The notes under the pieces are model-generated. The model was not told where the DNA came from. It made no database searches and saw nothing but the letters and a program-made list of their open reading frames with translations. A stretch of DNA of 5,291 bases from Bacteroidota bacterium. GTDB lineage: Bacteria > Bacteroidota > Bacteroidia > Chitinophagales > Chitinophagaceae. The stretch's first letter is position 1. Each line of letters begins with the position of its first letter. The stretch spans positions 1 through 5,291 of the forward strand of contig JAEWWO010000110.1 in assembly GCA_023396345.1 (NCBI GenBank), written 5' to 3'. Of this stretch, positions 1 through 5,291 are shown piece after piece. Both the position numbers and the translations under genes were made by a program.

Positions 1-1581
1 ATCGCCCATGCCATCAATCAACAATGCGCCGGCTTCGGTAGAATAATGAATTAAATGTTCATCGGTTGTTTGCCGGTCGCTGTCAATCATAACAACAACG
101 GGGTTTTCAATTTTTCGATTCATCAACTCAATAAACATGCGCCTTACAGCCTGCATGGCATTTTTCCTTTCGGAACTCAGACAAATAACTACTGACGGAT
201 CATTGGCAATACGTTCGAGGAATGTAAAATCATTTACAGGAGTATCATCGTTAAAACAATCAATCATTACAAAGTTGAGCGTTGGATGTTTTTCTTTGTA
301 ACCAATAAAACCATGAATATCAAAAATAGGAAAATACTTTTCTTTATTTTCCGCAAGTTGATAAGTGGCAGGCAGCACAATCACTTTCAGTGTGCCGGGC
401 AATTCAAAATTTATCAATTCATTTCCGGTGAAAATATAATCGGCTGCTATATCAGAAATATTCCATTTATCCAAAGCGGCATTATAGTTATATCCTACAG
501 CTTTCAGATCTTCGGGTTGAATATTTTTTAATTTAGATAAATCAGCAATCACTATCGGTACATGATGTGCTCCGATGTTTTGTACTTCAAATGATTTTCT
601 TCTGTTGTACTGAAAAGGATTGTAGGGCAGGGAGTCCTTCTTTTTATCATCAGAAATCAAAGGAACAGCTTCCGGATTAATTGATTGATTGTCTACAGAT
701 GGACTATATCTTTTTACCAGATCTCTGCACACGGGAATTTCCAGTTCAGGGTCTTCAGTCAGTGAAACTCTTATGGTATCACCAATACCATCTTCGAGCA
801 GCGTACCTATACCTACAGCAGATTTTACACGTCCGTCTTCTCCGTCGCCGGCTTCTGTAACGCCCAGATGCAAAGGATAGATTTCGCCAAACTCCTGATC
901 CATTTGCTGAATCAGCAAACGATACGCCTGCACCATTACCTGCGTGTTGCTCGATTTCATACTAAGCACAATCTGATGATAATTTTCGTCACGTGCAATG
1001 CGCAAAAATTCCATAGCACTTTCTACCATGCCTATAGGAGTATCGCCATAGCGGCTCATGATGCGATCGCTCAAACTGCCGTGGTTAGTACCTATGCGCA
1101 TAGCTGTACCATATTCTTTACAGATGTTCAGCAGCGGCACAAATTTGTTTCTGATGCGGTCTATTTCTTCTGCATATTCTGCATCGGTATAATCTATTTG
1201 CTGAAATTTTTTTTTGTCGACATAGTTGCCCGGGTTCACTCTTACTTTCTCAACAATTCTTGAGGCAACTTCGGCAGCGTTGGGTGTGAAATGAATATCC
1301 GCTACCAGCGGTACATAGAAGCCTCTTTTTTTCAATTCATTTTTTATGTTCAATAAATTCTCTGCTTCATTTTTAGACGGAGCGGTAATGCGTACCAGTT
1401 CTGCACCGGCTTCTATACAACGGATGGTTTCTTCCACAGTGCCGATGGTATCCATTGTATCTTTTGTAGTCATGGTTTGCACACGGATAGGATGTCCGTT
1501 TCCCAACAGTAAATCGCCGATTTTTACTTCTCTTGTTTGTAAGCGTTTGTAGCTTGTAAGTGATTCACAATATATCTGCAT
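1..1581 (-). CDS. ispG: 4-hydroxy-3-methylbut-2-enyl diphosphate synthase (IspG/GcpE), long form, C-terminus cut by window edge
   Basis: This cytosolic enzyme reductively converts methylerythritol cyclodiphosphate to HMBPP, the penultimate step of the MEP isoprenoid pathway. I translated 527 codons without a stop, running off the left edge. Family motifs in the TIM-barrel domain (about residues 17-290) are PIRVQTMT (31-38), PLVADIHF (91-98), VRVNPGN (113-119), MRIGTNHGSL (161-170), LGVTEAGDGEDG (239-250) and GIGDTIRVSLTEDPE (265-279). About residues 300-515 have no counterpart in the short E. coli-type enzyme and fit the inserted A* domain of the long form known from Bacteroidota, Chlamydiae, plants and Plasmodium. 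The last visible residues, LLIDGMGD, match the segment just before the [4Fe-4S] domain, so the cluster cysteines lie outside; roughly 130-150 residues are missing by family length. The ATG at 1581 is the only good start, because an in-frame TAA lies four codons upstream. No Shine-Dalgarno is visible. Confidence 0.96.
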   Translation of the reverse strand, partial: MQIYCESLTSYKRLQTREVKIGDLLLGNGHPIRVQTMTTKDTMDTIGTVEETIRCIEAGAELVRITAPSKNEAENLLNIKNELKKRGFYVPLVADIHFTPNAAEVASRIVEKVRVNPGNYVDKKKFQQIDYTDAEYAEEIDRIRNKFVPLLNICKEYGTAMRIGTNHGSLSDRIMSRYGDTPIGMVESAMEFLRIARDENYHQIVLSMKSSNTQVMVQAYRLLIQQMDQEFGEIYPLHLGVTEAGDGEDGRVKSAVGIGTLLEDGIGDTIRVSLTEDPELEIPVCRDLVKRYSPSVDNQSINPEAVPLISDDKKKDSLPYNPFQYNRRKSFEVQNIGAHHVPIVIADLSKLKNIQPEDLKAVGYNYNAALDKWNISDIAADYIFTGNELINFELPGTLKVIVLPATYQLAENKEKYFPIFDIHGFIGYKEKHPTLNFVMIDCFNDDTPVNDFTFLERIANDPSVVICLSSERKNAMQAVRRMFIELMNRKIENPVVVMIDSDRQTTDEHLIHYSTEAGALLIDGMGD

Positions 1582-1585
1582 ATGG

Positions 1586-1593
1586 CAAAGTTA
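1586..1593 (-). promoter_or_regulatory. Possible -7 promoter element for ispG, almost abutting the start codon
   Basis: On the minus strand this reads TAACTTTG, an exact match to the Bacteroidota -7 consensus TAnnTTTG. It ends only four bases before the ispG ATG. An imperfect -33-like TTTC lies 18 bp upstream, inside the short GAAAATG repeat. If used, transcription would begin at or next to the start codon, giving a leaderless or nearly leaderless mRNA. An 8-bp motif with four fixed T and two other fixed bases is common in AT-rich DNA, so this is tentative. Confidence 0.3.
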
Positions 1594-1604
1594 GTTTTAT
1601 AATT

Positions 1605-1624
1605 GAAAATGGAAAATGGAAATG
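1605..1624. repeat. Short tandem repeat, about three copies of GAAAATG
   Basis: Two perfect copies of GAAAATG (1605-1611 and 1612-1618) are followed by a shortened GAAATG (1619-1624). The repeat lies in the divergent ispG/Sel1-repeat intergenic region, within the area where an ispG -33 element would be expected. Changes in copy number would alter promoter spacing, but it may simply be a low-complexity AT-rich tract. Confidence 0.5.
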
Positions 1625-1654
1625 CTGAAAATATATTATCATTTTATGAAGTAA

Positions 1655-1684
1655 TTTGAATGTTAAATTGCTTTAGTATATTTG
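1655..1684 (+). promoter_or_regulatory. Bacteroidota-type promoter for the Sel1-repeat gene
   Basis: A TTTG (1655-1658) is followed after 18 bp by TATATTTG (1677-1684), matching the Bacteroidota sigma-70 pattern of TTTG at -33 and TAnnTTTG at -7. Transcription starting a few bases downstream, near 1690, would leave a leader of only about ten bases before the ATG at 1701. No Shine-Dalgarno is present, as is usual in this phylum. Both boxes are exact consensus matches with near-standard spacing, so this is the best promoter in the window. Confidence 0.6.
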
Positions 1685-1700
1685 TGTACAATAAAATTTT

Positions 1701-3092
1701 ATGAAAAAAATTGTAGTTGCTGTTATTTTTTCACTGTTTGCCTTACAGTCATTGTCACAGTCGGTCATAGATTCTGATACTACTATTATAGTAAAAGACA
1801 CTATTGGTTTTTCCAAAAAACTTGATAGCTTGAAATTCTATGCAGAAGATGAAAACTTTGTTGCACAGTTTTATTTGGGCTATCTTAATCTTGTAGGAGC
1901 TAATGCAAGCAATAAAACAGATACATCACAGGCGGTGTATTGGCTTGAGAAATCTGCGGATAAAAATTTTTTGTATGCACAATATCTGTTAGCAGAATTG
2001 TATTATAAAGGAGTTTTTTTAAAAAAAGATAATGAGAAGGCTCTGTATTGGTACGAAAAAACAGCGCAAAATGGAATGGCACAGGCACAGTTAATGATGG
2101 GTATAATGTATGAGCATGGATATGGCACAAAACAAAATTATGAACAGGCAGCCCATTGGTATCAAAAAGCTGCTGATAATAATCACTCTGATGCAATAAG
2201 TAATTTGGGATACCTTTATTACAACGGCAAAGGAGTAGAGCAAGATTATTTAAAAGCAGTAAATCTGTATCGTTCTGCCATTACACAATCAAGCAATGCG
2301 TATGCTCAAAACAATCTGGGTTGGGCTTATTTTCAGGGAAAGGGAGTAGAGCAGGATTATAATCAGGCTTTTTACTGGATAAAGAGGTCAGCAGAAAAAG
2401 GAGTAGCTTATGCCGAAGGTAATATGGGGATTTTTTATCTATATGGATATGCGGTAGAAAAAAATGAGACTGAAGCATACAAATGGTTTTATAAGGCAGC
2501 ACAAAAGAATTATTCATGGGCACAAAACCAGATAGGTGTGTGTTATGCGAATGGCTTAGGTGTTTCTAAAGACATGAAAATAGCCAATGAATGGTTTAGA
2601 AAAGCTGCCTCACAAGGAGATGGTGGAGGTCAATTTAACCTCGCCTTAAATCTTAGCAGAGGATTTGGAATAGAGCAAGATGATAAGAAAGCTTTTGAAC
2701 TCTTTAAGGCAGCCGCTGAACAAAACAATGCCCAAGCACAGTATTTTCTCTCATCTATGTATAGAGCAGGTTCCGGAGTAATACAAAGTGAAGAACAATA
2801 TATTTATTGGTTAGAAAAATCGGCTGATTTAAAATTTGATGAAGCAATGTATAAATTGGCTGAAATGTATGAATCAGGTTATATTGTAGAAAAAAATTAT
2901 TCTAAAGCATTAAAATATTATAAGGAATTAGCCAATCTTGGCTTTGAGAAAGCTTACTATAAAATAGGTACCTACTATTACAATGGTTGGGGTGTTAAAA
3001 AGAATATCAAAGAAGCACACATTTGGTTTAAAAAAGCCTGTGAAAGCGGTTCTAAAGAAGCTTGCGAATCTTTGAAAATACTGATGTTTTAG
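1701..3092 (+). CDS. Exported Sel1-like repeat (SLR) protein
   Basis: The 463-residue product starts with a signal peptide (Lys2-Lys3, hydrophobic 4-17, likely cleavage near SLS|QS at 19/20), so it should act in the periplasm or at the cell surface. The rest is a solenoid of Sel1-like repeats, each about 36 residues with the pattern A-x3-LG-x2-Y-x2-G-x-GV-x2-D-x3-A-x2-W-x2-KAA. I place repeats starting near residues 53, 91, 127, 163, 200, 236, 272, 308, 344, 380 and 416, plus a half repeat from 452. Such alpha/alpha solenoids bind other proteins; no catalytic residues are seen. Repeats 1 and 2 diverge most from the consensus. Cys447 and Cys455 in the last repeat have the eight-residue spacing of the disulphides in Helicobacter Hcp proteins. 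The ATG directly precedes the signal peptide and lies just downstream of a good promoter. Neighbours do not reveal the binding partner, so no specific function can be given. Confidence 0.93.
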   Translation: MKKIVVAVIFSLFALQSLSQSVIDSDTTIIVKDTIGFSKKLDSLKFYAEDENFVAQFYLGYLNLVGANASNKTDTSQAVYWLEKSADKNFLYAQYLLAELYYKGVFLKKDNEKALYWYEKTAQNGMAQAQLMMGIMYEHGYGTKQNYEQAAHWYQKAADNNHSDAISNLGYLYYNGKGVEQDYLKAVNLYRSAITQSSNAYAQNNLGWAYFQGKGVEQDYNQAFYWIKRSAEKGVAYAEGNMGIFYLYGYAVEKNETEAYKWFYKAAQKNYSWAQNQIGVCYANGLGVSKDMKIANEWFRKAASQGDGGGQFNLALNLSRGFGIEQDDKKAFELFKAAAEQNNAQAQYFLSSMYRAGSGVIQSEEQYIYWLEKSADLKFDEAMYKLAEMYESGYIVEKNYSKALKYYKELANLGFEKAYYKIGTYYYNGWGVKKNIKEAHIWFKKACESGSKEACESLKILMF

Positions 3093-3129
3093 TTATTGTA
3101 ATTTTTTATCTTTCTTATTCTTGTTTCAA

Positions 3130-3149
3130 TTGAAAATTTTAATTTTCAA
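3130..3149. repeat. Perfect 9-bp inverted repeat after the Sel1-repeat gene
   Basis: TTGAAAATT (3130-3138) and AATTTTCAA (3141-3149) are perfect reverse complements separated by TT, about 38 bases after the stop codon. The stem is nearly all A/T and would be weak as RNA, and no clean T tract follows. It could be a weak terminator, a binding site for a dimeric regulator, or chance in AT-rich DNA. Confidence 0.4.
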
Positions 3150-3158
3150 GATAAACGT

Positions 3159-3198
3159 TTGCATAGTAATATCTGATATTAGCTGAATGCAATTTTTT
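3159..3198 (+). terminator. Terminator-like hairpin followed by six T
   Basis: An outer stem TTGCAT (3159-3164) pairs with ATGCAA (3187-3192). An inner stem TAATATC (3167-3173) pairs with GATATTA (3175-3181), with AG/CT pairing and small bulges between. T6 (3193-3198) follows immediately. This fits a rho-independent terminator for the Sel1-repeat gene, 67 bases past its stop, and would separate it from the GH31 gene. The stem is low in G+C and bulged, and its one-base central loop would have to open, so strength is uncertain. Confidence 0.4.
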
Positions 3199-3254
3199 AA
3201 TTAAGTATATTTAACAAAATTAAAAAAGCCAATCAGATTTTTACAAAACAAATT

Positions 3255-4853
3255 ATGACAAAATTATTCAGATTATTCCTGCTTTTCATTTTCTTAGTTT
3301 CATACAACCATTTATTCTCGCAAACATTTACAGTTAAAATTGCATCTGAAAAAGGCGAAAAATGGTGGGGCGGATTAACGGCACTCGGCACGCGAATGCC
3401 GTTTGCTTCTACCACTTCTGTGTTCGATATGGAACGAAATAACCTGAACAATCAGACTTCGCCAATGCTTATTTCATCCAGTGGACGCTATATCTGGAGC
3501 GATAAACCTTTTCGTTTCTCCCTGAGTGGCGACACTGTGATAATAGTTTCTGATTACGAAAATGTAAGCGTTCAAAACGGCGGAAAAACTTTGCGCGATG
3601 CTTTTCTCAATGTTTCAAAAAATTATTTTCCTCCTTCTGGAAAAATTCCTGCCGAACAATTTTTTTCACTTCCCCAATACAACACCTGGATTGAATTGAT
3701 GTACAATCAAAATGAAAAAGATATTTTGAACTATGCTGAAAAAATAAAGGAACATAATTTCCCACGCGGTGTCTTTATGATTGATGATAACTGGCAAAAA
3801 TATTACGGTAACTATGAATTCAAACCTGAACTTTTCCCAAATGCCAAAGCAATGACAGATCGTTTGCATCAGGATGGATTTAAAGTGATGCTATGGGTTT
3901 GTCCGTATGTTTCAGCCGACAGTCCGGAGTTCCGAAAGCTCAGTGCTAAAGGTTATTTGGTAAAAGCGAAAGGAAGTAATCAACCCGCACTTATTCATTG
4001 GTGGAATGGCTTTAGTGCTTTTTATGACATGACAAATCCGGAAGTGATGCAACACTTGATTAAAGTGCTGAAAAGAAATCAGGAAACGTATGGCATAGAT
4101 GGTTTTAAATTCGATGGCGCTGATGTAGGCTATATGAAAGTTGGCGCTTATGATTTTTACGACAGCACGGCAACCAATGCCGACTATACACAGAAGTGGG
4201 CAGAGCTTGGTTTACATTTTCCGTACAACGAATATCGTGCTACATGGAAGATGGGCGGCAAAGAACTGGTACAACGTTTGGGCGATAAAGATTATTCATG
4301 GAATGCTGTTGCTGATTTAATTCCCGATATGATTGTAGCCGGACTGCTGGGACATCCGTACACTTGTCCCGATATGATTGGCGGCGGTCAGTTCGGTGCG
4401 TTTCTTAATATAAAACAGGATGAATTTAATCAGGAGCTCATTGTTCGTTCGGCACAAGTACACGCTTTAATGCCCATGATGCAGTTCTCTGTTGCTCCCT
4501 GGCGCATTCTGGATAAAAAACATTTGGATGCATGCCGTAAAGCAGCAGAACTTCATACCAAAATGGGAGATTACATTTTACAATGTGCACACGATGCTTC
4601 TAAAACCGGAGAACCAATTGTAAGAAGTATGGAGTATATGTTTCCGCACAAAGGATATGAAAACATTAAAGACCAGTTTATGTTGGGCGATAAATATCTG
4701 ATAGCGCCCATCGTTAAATCAGGCAGCAGTCGCGCTGTAACACTTCCGGCAGGAACCTGGAAGGATGATTTGGGTAAGATTCTGAAAGGTCCAACTGTAC
4801 TTCAGATTAATGTGCCGATTGATAGATTACCTTATTATGAAAGAATAAAATAG
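3255..4853 (+). CDS. Exported GH31 family alpha-glycosidase, MYORG (KIAA1161)-like
   Basis: The 532-residue product begins with a signal peptide (hydrophobic 5-17, likely cleavage LFS|QTF at 22/23), implying a periplasmic or surface enzyme. Residues about 30-130 look like the GH31 N-terminal beta-sandwich (SSSGRYIWSDKPF, 74-86). The (beta/alpha)8 barrel follows, about 140-430, with MIDDNW (175-180), FKVMLWVCPYVS (209-220), WWNG (249-252), GIDGFKFDGAD (280-290) and HPYTCPDMIGGG (367-378). A short C-terminal beta domain (about 440-532) includes FMLGDKYLIAPIV and LPAGTW. By family alignment from memory, Asp287 is the nucleophile and Asp344 in GDKDYSW is the acid/base. GH31 enzymes are retaining alpha-glycosidases. 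Segment order and motifs resemble animal MYORG, reported to be an alpha-galactosidase, more than classical alpha-glucosidases, but the substrate cannot be read from sequence. It is shorter than many GH31 enzymes (over 600 residues). No Shine-Dalgarno precedes the ATG; the signal peptide supports this start. Confidence 0.93.
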   Translation: MTKLFRLFLLFIFLVSYNHLFSQTFTVKIASEKGEKWWGGLTALGTRMPFASTTSVFDMERNNLNNQTSPMLISSSGRYIWSDKPFRFSLSGDTVIIVSDYENVSVQNGGKTLRDAFLNVSKNYFPPSGKIPAEQFFSLPQYNTWIELMYNQNEKDILNYAEKIKEHNFPRGVFMIDDNWQKYYGNYEFKPELFPNAKAMTDRLHQDGFKVMLWVCPYVSADSPEFRKLSAKGYLVKAKGSNQPALIHWWNGFSAFYDMTNPEVMQHLIKVLKRNQETYGIDGFKFDGADVGYMKVGAYDFYDSTATNADYTQKWAELGLHFPYNEYRATWKMGGKELVQRLGDKDYSWNAVADLIPDMIVAGLLGHPYTCPDMIGGGQFGAFLNIKQDEFNQELIVRSAQVHALMPMMQFSVAPWRILDKKHLDACRKAAELHTKMGDYILQCAHDASKTGEPIVRSMEYMFPHKGYENIKDQFMLGDKYLIAPIVKSGSSRAVTLPAGTWKDDLGKILKGPTVLQINVPIDRLPYYERIK

Positions 4854-4924
4854 AACAAAAATCATTCAACTTTATAAAAAATAACAGTTATGAATTTCTC
4901 CCGTTTACTTTAATAAATATTGAA

Positions 4925-5005
4925 ATGAAAAAATTAATAATTACTATCTCGTTATTTGCCATTAGCCTAGCTTCTACAGTTCAATGGCTTTTTCTTTTGA
5001 AGTAA
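4925..5005 (+). pseudogene. Orphan signal-peptide ORF (26 codons), possible remnant of a secreted-protein gene
   Basis: An ATG at 4925 opens a 26-residue ORF that begins MKKLIITISLFAISLA, a typical bacterial signal peptide, then continues STVQWLFLLK and stops at TAA (5003-5005). Almost nothing would remain after cleavage. In the next frame, 4984-5007 reads MAFSFEVN before its own TAA at 5008. The FEVN lying right after a leader recalls the start of some Bacteroidetes surface proteins (xFEVDGIYY), suggesting that a frameshift and deletion removed the gene body. The alternatives are a real tiny secreted or membrane peptide, or chance. It sits between the GH31 gene and the next exported protein, on the same strand. 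Confidence 0.4.
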
Positions 5006-5033
5006 ACTAATATAATTTATAAAATAATTAAAT

Positions 5034-5291
5034 ATGAAAAGTATATTATTTTTTCTGACAGGGGCTCTGCTATTTCCTTTCAGCAGTTTAACGGCACAAA
5101 CAAATAACGCAGATGCAGAATTTATTCATGCTACCTATTCTGTAGGATCTCGTTTAAAATCTAAATACAATATTGACAAATCAGATTTTCGGGATTTTCA
5201 ATTTGTTTATTTTATGGCGGCTCCCAAATGGGAAAGTAAGGACTTTGATTTGTCACAAAAAGAAATCAATAAAAAGTACGTAACAGATCAT
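5034..5291 (+). CDS. N-terminus of an exported protein of unknown function, cut by window edge
   Basis: Eighty-six codons are open from the ATG at 5034 to the right edge. The product starts with a signal peptide (Lys2, hydrophobic 4-17, clear LTA|QTN cleavage site at 21/22), so it is exported. The mature start is mixed polar and charged up to about residue 54, followed by the hydrophobic strand-like FQFVYFMAAPKW (55-66) and an acidic segment leading to KKYVTDH. I do not recognise the family firmly. The segment loosely recalls the first barrel strand of GH18-type glycosidases (a beta strand ending in a small-residue turn), which would suit a position after a GH31 gene, but no catalytic motif is in view. 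The ATG is supported by the signal peptide that starts there; no Shine-Dalgarno is visible. The 180-bp gap from the GH31 stop makes cotranscription possible but unproven. Confidence 0.8.
   Translation, partial: MKSILFFLTGALLFPFSSLTAQTNNADAEFIHATYSVGSRLKSKYNIDKSDFRDFQFVYFMAAPKWESKDFDLSQKEINKKYVTDH

Noticed and set aside
286..1552. Plus-strand ORFs of 63-131 codons at 286-531, 689-880, 868-1263 and 1346-1552
   Set aside because: They lie antisense to ispG, whose translation is continuous and rich in family motifs; their products are low-complexity and match no family I know.
1900..2523. Minus-strand ORFs at 1900-2196 and 2281-2523
   Set aside because: They are antisense to the Sel1-repeat gene, and their similar His/Leu/Phe-rich content mirrors the repeated coding strand.
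1701..3092. Reading the tandem helical repeats as TPR repeats
   Set aside because: The period is 36 residues with LGxxYxxGxGV and WYxKAA signatures, which define Sel1-like repeats and not 34-residue TPRs.
3206..3213. TATATTTA as a stand-alone promoter for the GH31 gene
   Set aside because: It has one mismatch to TAnnTTTG and no TTTG at the expected distance upstream, so I did not list it as a feature.
3233..3869. Minus-strand ORFs at 3233-3451 and 3666-3869
   Set aside because: They overlap the well-supported GH31 gene in antisense and have no recognisable domain or start signal.
4870..4900. Possible terminator after the GH31 gene (AACT...AGTT around an A-rich loop)
   Set aside because: The stem is about four base pairs with mismatches and lacks a following T tract.
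4996..5020. Promoter for the right-edge gene (TTTG at 4996 with TAATTTAT at 5013)
   Set aside because: Spacing of about 13-14 bp is too short and the -7 element lacks the final TTTG.

Overview
The window looks like chromosomal DNA from a member of the Bacteroidota. The DNA is AT-rich, the starts lack a clear Shine-Dalgarno sequence, and promoter-like sites fit the Bacteroidota pattern (TTTG, then TAnnTTTG). The ispG gene is the long, insert-containing form, and the exported proteins have signal peptides followed by Gln. I cannot name a genus.

Layout: 1-1581 (minus strand) is a 3'-truncated ispG/gcpE, the [4Fe-4S] enzyme of the MEP isoprenoid pathway. The window stops just before its cluster-binding domain. 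A 119-bp divergent intergenic region (1582-1700) holds a good promoter for the rightward gene and a possible, nearly leaderless promoter for ispG. 1701-3092 (plus) encodes an exported protein made of about eleven Sel1-like repeats. A 162-bp AT-rich gap (3093-3254) contains two inverted repeats, the second terminator-like. 3255-4853 (plus) encodes an exported family GH31 glycosidase resembling the MYORG (KIAA1161) branch, with both predicted catalytic aspartates present. 4854-5033 is an AT-rich gap with a 26-codon ORF that is almost only a signal peptide, possibly a gene remnant. 5034-5291 (plus) is the start of another exported protein that runs off the right edge.

The genes do not form one obvious pathway. 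ispG is housekeeping and divergently transcribed. The GH31 enzyme and the right-edge protein could belong to one envelope or glycan-processing group, but the 180-bp gap and the unknown identity of the last gene leave this open. The Sel1-repeat protein probably acts as a periplasmic or surface protein-binding scaffold.

I saw no tRNA, rRNA, CRISPR array, transposase or phage gene. I do not see convincing evidence for a wholly new system. The most useful leads are the MYORG-like GH31 enzyme, the terminal Hcp-type cysteine pair in the Sel1-repeat protein, the orphan signal-peptide ORF, and the unidentified right-edge protein.
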